A stretch of DNA of 64,000 nucleotides, taken from Mucidula mucida. Its lineage: Eukaryota; Basidiomycota; Agaricomycetes; Agaricales; Physalacriaceae. Made by a program: the position numbers and the translations under genes. Numbering within the stretch: the first letter of the stretch is position 1; each line of letters starts with the position of its first letter. Positions 30,911-42,261 of this stretch are shown one piece after another. Below the pieces are notes generated by a model that was not told the origin of the DNA, searched no databases, and worked only from the letters and a program-made list of their open reading frames with translations. The stretch is taken from positions 186,001 to 250,000 of the forward strand of contig JADNYV010000027.1 of NCBI GenBank assembly GCA_015501055.1. The letters are read 5' to 3'.

Positions 30911-31411
30911 ATGTCATTATCCGACGACACCTTGCGCAAGGTTCAACAGCTTGATTATATGTCAACAAACCCACTAAATCACTGATAGATTCTGGTTCAA
31001 ATCCAGGCAACCGCGGTTCAATCGCAGAAAGCCTTCAACATTTCCCAGCAACAGATTTCCACCAAGGACCGCGAACGGAGAAAGATTGAGCTCACTCTCG
31101 ACGAGCTGCAGTCCATAGAGGGCGATGTAAATATGTACAAGGGTGTCGGCAAGATGTGCGTATTATTGCTGTTAATATGCGCAGGTTATTGATACCAGTA
31201 CAGGTTCATGATGGTTCCTCGTAAAGAAATGGAGGGCGAATTAAAGGCGCAGGAAAAGGAACTCGCTGACGACATTGCAAGTCTACAGAAGAAGGTGCGC
31301 ATGTTTTGAAATAACACAAACCCATTACTCAACGACAATCAGTCAAAATATCTGGAAAAACAGTTCAACGACGCTCAAGCCCAACTAAGAGACATCGTAG
31401 GTCATCGCTGA
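30911..31411 (+). CDS. PFD1: prefoldin subunit 1
   Basis: Four exons: 30911-30940, 30989-31155, 31204-31294 and 31343-31411, all joining in frame to 118 residues, the normal size. Protein: MSLSDDTLRK, ILVQIQATAVQSQKAFNISQ, RKIELTLDELQSIEG, MYKGVGKMFMMVPRKEMEGE and QKKSKYLEKQFNDAQAQLRD. Two coiled-coil helices flank the beta hairpin GVGKMFMMVPR typical of beta-type prefoldins. Prefoldin hands nascent actin and tubulin to the CCT chaperonin in the cytosol. The first donor (GTTCAA) is weak, but the join fits the family start MSL..TLRKIL. Confidence 0.9.
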
Positions 31412-32057
31412 TCGTCTTTGGTTTTATGCTTACGCATATCTAGTTCCATCATGCCCCCAAGCAATAACGACAAATGAAATATCGCATCTCTGTACTCACT
31501 GTGTCTCTACCAATACACTCTAGCCTTCCTCTCATGCGTTCAGACCATCTACAACGGCATCTCTAATGAAGACACCGCAATCATGTTTGAAGCTTGTCCT
31601 GCGTGTCGTAAATTTAAGGTGAGGATAGTCAGTGGAGTTTATTGTGTTTCTCTTCCCGACCACGGTCTAGTGGAACATCTCACCTTGCAGTGCATTTAAT
31701 GGGAAGTCCTTCTTGTTTTGATTGCCGCGCGCCGACATGAAGTGGATAGCTTGTTTGACATATGGTCAATTGTCAATCGCGTTCCTCCAGAAAGCTCATC
31801 GCGACCAGAGGAAGCATTATCGAATCATTTCAACCTTCAGGAATCAGGAATCTGCTACGCTTCACTTGTTCCGTTTCATGACCTGGACTGGGCATGTCTT
31901 TGCAGTCAAAGCGCGTGGTATGTCAAGATTGCAACCCAACGCCTCCTCCGTTATTAGCCCGGAAAAGATAGTTCTAAACAAGATGTTGCAACGACGGTTG
32001 AACGGAAATCATACTCTGTCACCCTACTCATAACAGCTAGATAGATATACACTTCGA
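31412..32057. other. intergenic, no gene seen
   Basis: Convergent flanks of PFD1 and an F-box gene. Overlapping frames at 31718-32033 show no recognisable domain. Confidence 0.5.
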
Positions 32058-33811
32058 TCAATCATCCTCTCCCACCCACTTGAACTGATCATCAATGATC
32101 TCCCGAGAGAACTCAACCTGTGAATGCCTATCGAATTGGAAAACGCCCGGCACGTCGCTGCATTCGCGTAGTACAAACCGCCGGTCAACTCTCAGGTCCA
32201 TGTCCCGTATTGGTTCAGGAAACCCTTCAAAGCGAGACTCCTTGACGAGATTACCCAGGGCGTATATGGCGTAATCGCCATCCCTAGTCCACCAATCGTA
32301 CTTTTTATGCACCATTGTACGCATCTCTTCTTCAGGGACTGAGTGCAAGTCCAGGGCTTTCATGCATGGCCAAGTATTGCGAGATAAAGAATTGAGGAAA
32401 CATCGCTGCACATTCGATCAGTACTTGCATTAGGTGGAGCGTGAAGGAGTACTTGCCACTATATTCGTGGAGTCGTCTACAACAATATGAGCCCAATCGA
32501 CAGTGAGCCAGAGACCTTCCAGGGCATGACATTGGCTGACAGCGTCGATACTGACTTCATCCAGGCACCAGCCTCCCGCCGTTTGCGCACTCACGCGTAA
32601 AGTCGTGAGAGAAGAGAAATGCCCAGGGAGATTATGCATCCAAAACCTCCGCGCTCTCGTGCTTTCCAGGCCCATCGTCGTGTCATACATTGCATGCATC
32701 GAAAACGACAGGTCTCTGAGGCCCGAGTACGATGATATGTAGGTGAGGAACGGAGCACCGAGGACGGCACTTCCGACATCGAGGGAGGTACATCCACCTG
32801 AAAGTACCTCCCAAAATGTGTCAGGGACTTGCATCCTTGTGAAGGTGATACTGGTGGCCTCTTTGACATAGGGAAGCAGAACGGAGACGTCCTCCGGAGG
32901 GAAGACAACACTTTCGAGACAAATAGAACGTAATGAGGCCCGCTCGGAAGACGAGGCGGGTAACAAGTCGTGAAGAGATGGCAGTGGCGTACTCAGTAAG
33001 TCATCGGAGTCGTCCCAGACCGTATCCCCGAGTTGGAGTTCCTTTAGATTCGGACTCTTGGATATGATGATGGGTGCACAGTGCCATGCCGGAGAAAGTC
33101 CTGTGAACACCAGCTTTTCTACGCCAGCGAAGGGAGAGAAGTCAAGATAGTCTAGAAGACTCGGGTGTGACGAAGGTTCAATGGTAAGTTTCTGGATTGA
33201 CGGCAGGCGACTCAAGTTACGAATGATGGCATTGAATTGATCGACCATCGCCTTCATGTTTGCGCTGTCTAACGGGCGATGGTATCGTAACTTCCCCAGC
33301 TTCAACTCGTCAGTATAAAGAGCAATACGTGTACTATTCGACGTACTGTATGCTTCGTAAAGATACAAGATGGGACGATGCGTGGAGAAGCCAGGTCATG
33401 ACTTGACTACATAACCGATCTTGGCCACTTGTAACACGATGCCAAAAACGGAGTATGAGGCGAGCAACTCTAGAGTCAGGTTTGGACGTCTCAAAAGGAT
33501 ACACTATAGCCAGCGCCCTAACGTATTTCCCAACGGTTGTTGTCTGCTTCGCGATGGCTTTGAGAAGCGCGAGTCTCCGCCGCCCTCGAGAATGCGTCGA
33601 AATGTCAAAGAACATGACACTGAGACTATCGAATAGGATCGGGGAGACAAGATCCCTGAGTGCAGTGCACGAAAGACGAGCGCGTTTGAGCTCATCGAAC
33701 TCGAGCTACAGCAGATAGCAGTCATTATCAGGGTTTCACAAGCTTCGTGCTTTGAGGACATACATGAGCAATGACTTGGCTTATTACTTCCAAAGGTAGA
33801 TGGCGCGTCAT
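32058..33811 (-). CDS. F-box protein with leucine-rich C-terminal part
   Basis: Exon 1 33811-33764 (MTRHLPLEVISQVIAH), intron 33763-33706, then LEFDELKRARLSCTALRDLV completes an F-box-like fold, followed by FDSLSVMFFDI. Near 33345 the frame breaks (SLRSIQYVE then a stop); the downstream frame (TRIALYTDELKLGKLRYHRP...) continues well for about 300 residues. The last junction is best explained by a GC-AG intron, 32456-32406 (GCAAGT...TGCAG), joining DDSTNIV to RCFLNSLSRNTWPCMKALDL. Probably an SCF substrate adaptor. The break may be an error or a lesion. Confidence 0.65.
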
Positions 33812-34139
33812 GTTGTGTACGCTGTGATGTTTGAGTTCTAGTTTTGTTGGGAACTGCTGTAAGTATAGTGAGCGCTGAGAGTAAAGTGGGACATTGCTGT
33901 TTAGGGTGTTACCCGGCGTTATGTCAACAGCCGAGTTTCACGGCAGTATTTAAAGGTCGCGCTGAGCTGTTCTGCTGCCTGCTTTCACAGCGAGGAGTAG
34001 GGGCAAGATTCTCGACGTTCCTTTGGTAAAGACACGATTTTTGTAAAGATCACAAGAATCAAGTGTCACGTAGTCTTCCCAAGTTGTGTCTCCGACCTCC
34101 TGCGGGCTCAAATCCCCGAATAGCGCCTACCTGAATCCC
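33812..34139. other. spacer between the F-box gene and the right FunK1 block
   Basis: No gene. Homology with the left block starts near the end of this spacer (CTGAATCCCTCTGGTACGAG at about 34132). Confidence 0.5.
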
Positions 34140-35290
34140 TCTGGTACGAGCAATCCACCTATGCCTCAACTCATATAGCTTCCATTGGTTATGGTACGTC
34201 TTTGTTTGATTCTCGTGTCCGTAAACTGCTGGTGACTCCGTTCTTTAGGCTTGGTATCCATGCCACATATCTTCTCCATCGTCATCTACTACGCGATTCA
34301 ACAACGCAAGTCGCAACGTGCCAAAGTGTTTATTGGTCAAATCCTGTTCAACGGTCTTCTTTTCAATCGTCCTTGGTACAATCAACCTGGCGGGCAGCAT
34401 CCAATTCAACGAACGCGGGGATTAAACTGGGCGAGTATCCCGGGGGCGCTATCAGGTACCTCTTTGAGCAACAAACGGCGCCGATTCTGACTTTGGGAAA
34501 CTTTACGACTATCATTATCTCCGTTATGGCCGACGAACGGTGCGACGAAAAGATGCAGCGCTTGCTAACGAGACTAAACTTGTTTCACGCATAGCTGTAC
34601 CGTGTTATCCTCCTTTGGAACTACCGTTGATACATTATCGTCCTCAACACAATCTTCTACATCGCGACCGTTCGTATGTTCAATCCTGGTTTCAAACTAA
34701 CGTCCATCTCCTGAAGTGTTTAGTTTTCTCAATTCTTACTGTCGTTCAGATTGCCTTGCCGAATGCGAACATGCTGCCGCTCTCCCTCGCTGTTTAGTTG
34801 ATTCTCATGACCATCAACATCCTCTTTACACTGCAGATCGCAGGGCGCATTTGGTTCCATCGGAAACGAGTTCTCGCCGCGCTCGGCCCCGAGCAAGCAA
34901 AGATGTACACGGGCATCGCTGCTGTTGTGGTAGAAAGTGCGCTGCCATTCACAATCCAGAACGTAGTCATGCTAGGGCTTTTCGGAGGTAGTAATACGGC
35001 GCAGAATCTGTTCGTTTCGCTTTTGGTGCAGTTGGAGGTTCGTTCTTTTGTCTGATCTGATGATGATAACGATTGACAATGATACTAGTGCATTGGACCT
35101 GAGTAGATTATGCTTCGCGTGGTTCTTGGGCGGGCGTGGAACACGTTGCAGAGGGAGAAGGGTACTCAGTTATCTACGATGCGGTTTGGATCAAATCCTG
35201 TTCATAGAAAGGTGGAAACTACTAGTGAAAGCGGGGATAATTCTTCCATTCGAGAACACGATCCGGATGTTTGAGGGCCCTCTGCTTTAG
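34140..35290 (+). pseudogene. decayed copy of the multi-pass membrane protein gene
   Basis: Homologous throughout to the gene at 13751-14931 but on the plus strand. The start codon region is lost. Two tryptophan codons are stops: LAVWLILM became LAV-stop-LILM (TGG to TAG near 34796), and NYRWYII became NYR-stop-YII (TGG to TGA near 34628). Further frame breaks occur (for example IQFNENAW, and after NGLLF). Both nonsense changes are G to A. Lies directly upstream of K1', as the intact copy lies next to the severed K1 5' end. Confidence 0.85.
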
Positions 35291-35725
35291 GCGTCAGTTC
35301 TTGTACAGAGACGCCACTTGCTTTGAGCATTTCGCAGTCGTGTAGTACGCTAAGGGTACATATTTGCACTACGATTAACGTGCCATCGATGATGCAGTAC
35401 CAAGTACTCGTATAATCATTGAGGTGTACTACCCGAATTCTTGTGGCTTGAAATGAGTCATTGGCCTGTTCGCTGTGAAATCAATGTGGTCGATGCTAGG
35501 CTAAACCATTTGTGCTGCGTCTGTGGACGACAATGGCCGGGATTATACCGGTCCTATTTTGGGAGCGTCCACAGTCCAGAAAAGGCAACAGGACTGTGGC
35601 ATTGTCCGTTTTGGGAACACAACCACGTGTACGGACCTTTCTCTTTCTCGATCACCCATTGCTGAGCCCATTGTTGGCCCGTTTCGTCCACTTTCTGCGC
35701 AGTCACGTTACAAAAAGACGATCGG

Positions 35726-35732
35726 TATAAAA
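35726..35732 (+). promoter_or_regulatory. TATA box of K1'
   Basis: TATAAAA, 60 bp upstream of the ATG at 35792. The severed left 5' end (about 13520) lacks it: there the sequence reads ACAAGACAATACAATGCTGC. Confidence 0.5.
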
Positions 35733-35791
35733 TGCTGCTGCTCTACGCTCTTCCGCTCTCCATCTTCCCCCCTTCCTCCCACGCGACAGAC

Positions 35792-38700
35792 ATGGCTGAC
35801 ATGGCTCCTCGTCGCAACCCATTCAGAAATGGCAAGGATCAGGCTATATACAACGAGCTTTCGGACAATGAACGCGACTCCTCTCCATCCCCTCGCATTT
35901 ATCCCCCAGTTAATCTCGCCACGCCCAACACCCCCAAGACAATGAGGTCCAGAACTGCTTCGGCGGTGGCCAGTCAAGACTTCCAAAGGACTCCCTATAA
36001 TCACGATTCAGAAAGGCGCGATTCCGGTTCATCCCCCGCCCTGCCTCCCCCGTCTCGATCACCCATAGTTCCTGTGTTCACAACCCCCGCGAGGATGAAA
36101 TCCACAACTGCTTCGGCGGTAGCCAGTCAAGACTTCCAAAGGACTCCCTATAATCACGGTTCAGGAGCCATGTCCCGCTGTGAAGAGGACTTCGCTCCGA
36201 AAGATGCGAAACACTTTCGCGACAACTACAAAACGTACCTCAAAGAGGACCTGGCCACCAATCGCGTCCTTGTGGACGAGGACGCTTTCCTCGAGGTCGT
36301 TTACAATATCTCTCGCAAAGAGAGACTCGGCGAGGCGCACATCGATCTTCTCAATAAGATCAGCGACGATACAACGTTCAAAACGGCTTGGAACGCTTAC
36401 GCAGCTTGTTGCGAGAGGGTTGGTAGTGGTAAGAGGCCAGAGAAGAAGTTGTATCAGCCGCGCGTTGATGTGTACAACGCGGCTCTCGCTGTTCTGGACA
36501 AGCTCCAACCGAGGAAAGTCGGAGGAAAGGAGCGCATCCGCTTCTGCGTCAATGATCCTGCCCGGTTGAAGCATGGTATCTACGCCAACGGCCTGAGCGT
36601 TGACCTCGGGCAGGTGTCGGAATGTCTTTTTGGCACAGAGACGCCTTCTCTCAAGGAGCACCCTCTCGGTGCGGCGATGCTGCTGGGAGCAGAGGAGTTG
36701 AAAGCGAAACGCGGATGTCTGATCACCGGGAAGGAGTTGAGGTACAGGGCGAAGAACCTGAAGGACGGTGAGGATTGTTGTTTTCGGTTGTTGGAAATGG
36801 AAAGCTCACGCTTTTGTTAGGTCGCGCTCCCGAGGTCAATGAAAACCCCTTTATTTCCAATAGCGAAGGGGCAACGCAGGACGGTGAGGACTGTTGTTTT
36901 TAGTTTCGAAAATCGAAAGTTCACGGTCATTAGGTCGCGCCCCCGAGGTTGACGATGACTCTTCCTTTGTTTCCAATCGGAGAAAGGCACTGCAGCAGCA
37001 ACTCAATAGCGCTTTCGATTCCTCGGACGACGATAAGCCAACGATTTCCCAGCCATCTGGCGCCAAGAAGAGGAAATCTGGCTCGAAATCCAATTCGTCA
37101 AGGAACAAAGTTACCCGCCTCGGCCTGGGCAAGTCCAAGGAACTGGCCTCGGAAGACCGGGAGACGGACGACGAATTGGGCGATGTTCAAACGTCGGGCA
37201 AGATGGGAAGCGCACAAAGGCAATGCGCTAGCTATGCGATGGAAGCACTTTCCCTCACTCCCCTTCGCTCTCATTTCATCATGACGCTTGTCGACCGCAC
37301 CAACTTGCAACTCATGTACTTCGACTCCTCCGTTATGCTCGTCACGCCCCCTATCGACACGAAGACAAAGACAGGCAAGGAGCTGTTTCTTTCGATGATC
37401 GTCGGTCTGCGTCGTATGTCGTTGCCGGACCGTGGTGTCAGAGACCTCATTCGTGACAGCGACAAGTTTTTCACCTGTCTTGATTTCTTCGGGAGGCAAT
37501 TAGGGAGGCAATGGTCTTGCCCCCCCAACTGGAGGAACATGTTGACCGGGATGATCCTTGACACGCCTAAGGGGGGGTCATACAAGATCGAGAAGATCTT
37601 GTTCCGCCAGGCTGGAATCGTCGGGCGTCTGACCTACGTCGTTAGAGCGAAGAAAGTCGATCCCGAAGATCCTAACGGGGGATCTGTCGTCATAAAAATC
37701 AGCTTGCCAAGCGTGTCGCGGAAGTCGGAGGAGACTCTGATCGAACGGGCCAGGAAGGCGGCGGAAGCAGAGAATGGGAAGGACCGCTGGGTACTCAAAC
37801 ATCTTCCGAAGATCCTCCACTCAGAGGACATCGGGATTGTGAAGGGCTCTACCCAAGACCGGGTTGCACACTTCATTCAATATGTGGCCCAGTTCGAGGG
37901 AGCGAAGTTTCCATACGAGTACCGCGTCCTCCGCATCGTGGTATTGGAAGAGTTGTTTCCCATCAGCACGTTGAGGGAGCCTTCTCAACACGCTCAAGTG
38001 TTCTTCGACATTCTTAATTGTGAGTGGTCTGTTTAGCTTTGGTACATCGTTTTCAAGCATGTTTAGGTCATAAATGGCTCCACGACAACCCGCGCATCTT
38101 GCATCGCGACATCAGCATGAGTAACATCATGTACCGGATCGACGATGACCACAATGTCTACGGTGTCCTGAACGACATGGACCTCTCCTCTGACCTGAAT
38201 GATCTTGAGGATCTAAAGGCAACATCCCTTCGACGCACTGGAACGCCGCCTTTCATGGCAATCGATCTGCTGCGAAAGCATAGCGTTCAACCCAACCACT
38301 TATATCGCCACGACCTAGAATCTCTTTTCTACGTCATGTTGATTCTCTTCGCTCGATACGAGCTCATAGCCGCCGAACCAAACGAGGATCGGGTAGAGCG
38401 ACTGTTGAAACGGTCTGAGGCTCCTCTCAGCGAGTGGTTCGACCCCACTCTTAGTTGGGAGAAGCTCGGGAAAGAGAAGAACGACTTCTTCACGGGTGCC
38501 CAAGGATCCAGTGATTCACTCCACATGAACAACATAATGTCGTCGTCGTTCCAGGGGTTTCGGACCTGGATTTCGCGCCTGAAGGATGCGCTGGAAGATG
38601 GCCTGGACGCCCGCAGAGGGGCTGTACGGGCGGCGGACAAAGCAATGGACAGAGGTGAGGAGCCTGCATCGTTCGCCTATGAAACTCTGGGAGGCAAGGT

Positions 38701-38827
38701 CCAGTATTCCACTTTCTTCGATGTGATGAAGAACTTTGGGGGTAAAGTACTCAGGGCGCCTCCGTACTCTCTTGACATCACTGCTACTACGTCACTGCAA
38801 CCTACTCTCTCTACCACGGCAGTGTAG
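35792..38827 (+). CDS. FunK1 kinase K1', full length
   Basis: Exons 35792-36767, 36821-36883, 36934-38019 and 38067-38827, in frame, 961 residues. The N-terminus starts MADMAPRRNPFRNGKDQAIY and contains a duplicated segment (TASAVASQDFQRTPYNH twice). The FunK1 N-terminal region follows (AKHFRDNYKTYLKEDL), a Ser/Lys-rich linker, the N-lobe (VVIKIS, FRIVVLEELFP-like RIVVLEELFPIS) and the C-lobe (HRDISMSNIMYR, NDMDLSS, RTGTPPFMAIDLL, YRHDLESLFYVML). ATG 35792 is preferred over the in-frame 35732 because the TATA box overlaps the latter. The C-terminal 48 residues match K3 rather than K1. The only complete long FunK1 here. Confidence 0.9.
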
Positions 38828-39212
38828 ATATGTCTATGTACATTTATGTAAATATCGCTCAGACTGTTACCGTTTGTATATATATGCTCGCAATTCAGGT
38901 CTATAGTTATCAATATCCGAAGTCAGAGGCCCAGATTGCTTTATTGTTTCTCGTGGAATACCAGGGTATAAGGTGCACGTCAGGGAAAGTCTGTGTGGGA
39001 TGTGGCCGAATCCGTATGCATCATGACTCGGCACGCGCCTGATGACCCTTGTTCTATCTATTTTTCTCGTCTCAAGTCCCAGGGACATTCACATACAAAA
39101 CTGACCTCTCGCTTTGGGTAGAGCTTCTGAGGCTGTATCATGTGATCGTTACCGCGTTGACGCTTCTTTGTCTCTCACTGTCACTTCAGCCTACGACCCA
39201 CTGGTACCGAAG

Positions 39213-40507
39213 ATGGCTATATCATCAGAAGTAACTGGACGACCTCGCGAATCATTAATCGGCATGACTCTTGACACTCGGGGTGGCAGCTACATCGTTA
39301 CAAAGGTTCTTTACCGTCGACCGGACCGTTGCGTCGTCACAGCACAGCGAACGGATGCCTTTGAGCACGCTAATGCACCGCCGCTCGTGATAAAGATTTG
39401 TCTGCCTTCAGTGGCGCGAACGGCAGAGGAGAAATTGGTCAACAAAGCGAGGGCGGTAGCGATTGACGCTGGCGGCGACTCGCACTGGGTTCTGCAACAC
39501 CTGCCTCGTATACTTCACTCGGAGGATCTGCCAGTCATACCTGCTCGACGCAGGCTCATGTCGCTGAGATTCTACATGATTCAAGTCGAAACGCCTGGGA
39601 TGATGATTTTCTTGGTGATGAAACAAACTGCACATTGCGCATTGCCATCATGGAGGAGTTGCTCCCGATAGATACTCTGTCCAGCGCGTCTGATTTTGGG
39701 CAAGTGTTTTTTGATGTCCTTAATTGTAAAGTGGCTTTCTTATCTTCATTCCACCGTTCTCAACCATTCTTAGGTCATAAATGGCTCCACGACAAACCCC
39801 GCATCTTGCACCGCGACATCAGCATGAGTAACATCATGTACCGCTTCGACGATGACCACAACATCTGCGGTGTTCTGAACGACATGGACCTCTCCTCTGA
39901 CCTGAACGATCTCAAGGATCTGAAGGCAACTTCCCTCCGACGCACCGGAACGCCGCCTTTCATGGCAATCGATCTGCTGCGAAAGGCTAGCATTCAACCC
40001 GGCCACATATATCGCCACGACCTAGAATCTCTTTTCTACGTCATGTTAATTCTCTTCGCTCGTTACGAGCTCATAGCCGCCGAACCAAACGACGATCGGG
40101 CAGAGCGACTGGTGAAAAGGGATAAGGCTCCTCTCAGCGAGTGGTTTGACCCCACTCTTAGTTGGGAGAAGCTCGGGAAAGAGAAGAACGACTTCTTCAC
40201 GGGTGCCCAAGGATCCAGTGATTCACTCCACATGAACAACATAATGTCATCATCGTTCCAGGGGTTTAAGACCTGGATTTCTAGCCTCAGAGAGGCGTTG
40301 CAGGATGGCCTTTTGGCCCGCCTCGTGGCTATACGGCAAGAGACGAAAGCACAGGGCAAGGGCCAGGTGGCTTCATCGTTCGTCTACGAAACTCTGGGAA
40401 GCAACTTCCAGTATTCCACTTTCTTCGATGTGATGAAGAATTTTGGGGATAAAGCGCTGAGGGCGCCTCCGTACTCTCTTGACACCACTCCTACCACGTC
40501 GTTGTAA
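39213..40507 (+). pseudogene. FunK1 kinase K2', single-base frameshift
   Basis: Paralogue of K2. At about 39542 one G is missing (ATACCTGCTCGACG against ATACCTGGCTCGACG), so the N-lobe frame shifts after EDLPVIP. The correct frame resumes with ILHDSSRNAWDDDFLGDETN, a 48-bp intron (39726-39773) and a complete C-lobe (HRDISMSNIMYR, NDMDLSS, TGTPPFMAIDLL). Everything else is intact, so this is a very young lesion or a sequence error. Its C-lobe differs more from K1' than K2's does from K1. Confidence 0.7.
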
Positions 40508-40962
40508 GCTAGTAGATCTACTACGACAGTAAAGATACGGCTATGTACATGTATGTAAATATTGTTGAGACTGTTACCGTTTGTATATAAGCGTTTGCAA
40601 TTCAGTCCGAGACCGTAAGATACCATGCATTTACAATCGGGCAGGTTCATTTGCAGGACCAGAGCGCACAGTTCTCTCCCCAGGAATGGTAACTCCATCA
40701 GTGTACGTATAAGGTGCACATTGAGGAGTTTGTGCGAGGCATGTATGTGGCGCCGAGTTTATATCCACGAGGACTCGGGAGCCCACATCGCGCTGGGAAT
40801 GCCTTGTTCTAGATAGTTTAATTCTCTCAAGTGCCAGTGTAGTCCACATAAAAACTGATCTTTTGCTTTTGGCGAAGCTTCTGTATCATGTGATCACGTT
40901 ACCGCGTTGACGTTTCTTTGTCTCTCACTGTCACTTCACTCTACAGCCTACTGGTACCGAAG

Positions 40963-42261
40963 ATGGCTATATCATTGGAAGCAGCTCAACGACCTCGCGA
41001 ATCACTGATCGGGATGACTCTTGACACTCGGGGTGGCAGCTACATCTTTACAAAGGTTCTTTACCGCCGACCCGACCGTTACGTCGTCAAAGCACAGCGA
41101 ACGGATGCCTTGGAGCGCGCCCACGCACCGTCGCTCGTGATAAAACTCAGTCTACCTTCAGCGGCGCGAGCGCCAGAGGAGAAACTGGTCAACAAAGCGA
41201 GGGCGGTAGCGATTGACGCTGGCGGCGACTCGCACTGGGTTCTACAACACCTGCCTTGTATCCTTCACTCGGAGGACCTGCCAATCATACCTGGCTCGAC
41301 GCAAGCTCATGTCGCTGAAATCCTACATAGCGCTTCTGGTAACACCTGCGAAGAAGATAGTGACGAAAAGCGGACATTGCGCATTGTCATCATGGAAGAG
41401 TTGCTCCCAATAGACACTCTGTCCAGCGCCTCAGATTTTGCGCAAGTCTTTTTTGATGTCCTCAATTGTACGTGGTCCGTACCTCTTTTATTTCGCAAGT
41501 CTCATCAACTTCTAGGCCATAAATGGCTCTACGACAACCCTCGCATTTTGCATCGTGACATTAGCATGAGTAACATCATGTACCGCTTCGACAATGACCA
41601 CAATGTCTGCGGCGTCCTGAATGATATGGACCTCTCTTCTGACCTGGAAGATCTTGAGGATCTAAAGGCAACTTCCCTCCGACGCACCGGCACACCGCCT
41701 TTCATGGCAATCGATTTGCTGCGAAAGCATAGCGTTCAACCCGACCACTTATATCGCCACGACCTAGAATCTCTTCTCTACGTCATGTTGATTCTCTTCA
41801 CTCATTACGAGTTGATCACCGCAGAACCTACTTCAATACCAATCAATAATCGAGGAGAGCGACTGGTGGAACGGCTTGATGCTCCTCTCGGCCAGTGGTT
41901 TGACCCCACTCTGAGTTGGAATACGCTCGCGGAGAAGAAGCTCTCCTTCTTGACGAGACCTGAGCTAGACGATAGCCCATTCGAAACCGAAAACATGGTG
42001 TCTGCGTCTTTCGCCGATTTCACGGATTGGATTTCGGACCTTAGAGACGCGTTGGGGGAAGGTATTCAGGGCCAAGGCAAGGCTCTGAAACAAGCGAGAA
42101 AAGACAAAAGGGTAGGCAAGGCTCCTCCCAGGAAACCGTTTGCAAACTCGACGCTTGGTGGTAAATTCCGGTATTCCACTTTCTTCAATGTGATGAAGAA
42201 CTTTGGGGATAAAGCGCTGAGGGCGCCTCCGTACTCTCTTGATACCAATCCTACTACGTAA
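40963..42261 (+). CDS. FunK1 kinase K3' (short)
   Basis: Exons 40963-41467 and 41516-42261, 416 residues. The N-lobe is nearly identical to K3; the 48-bp stop-free intron is at the same place. Motifs LVIKLSLPS, HRDISMSNIMYR, NDMDLSS, TGTPPFMAIDLL and YRHDLESLLYVML are intact. The C-terminal 130 residues (PTSIPINNRGERLVERLDAP, SASFADFTDWISDLRDALGE) resemble K5 rather than K3. The upstream spacer holds the empty site of the element found upstream of K3. Confidence 0.85.
   Translation: MAISLEAAQRPRESLIGMTLDTRGGSYIFTKVLYRRPDRYVVKAQRTDALERAHAPSLVIKLSLPSAARAPEEKLVNKARAVAIDAGGDSHWVLQHLPCILHSEDLPIIPGSTQAHVAEILHSASGNTCEEDSDEKRTLRIVIMEELLPIDTLSSASDFAQVFFDVLNCTWSVPLLFRKSHQLLGHKWLYDNPRILHRDISMSNIMYRFDNDHNVCGVLNDMDLSSDLEDLEDLKATSLRRTGTPPFMAIDLLRKHSVQPDHLYRHDLESLLYVMLILFTHYELITAEPTSIPINNRGERLVERLDAPLGQWFDPTLSWNTLAEKKLSFLTRPELDDSPFETENMVSASFADFTDWISDLRDALGEGIQGQGKALKQARKDKRVGKAPPRKPFANSTLGGKFRYSTFFNVMKNFGDKALRAPPYSLDTNPTT

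Noticed and set aside
30990..31010. GGTTCAAATCC, a match to the tRNA B-box consensus
   Set aside because: It lies inside prefoldin exon 2 in frame, and no A-box or cloverleaf could be built around it.
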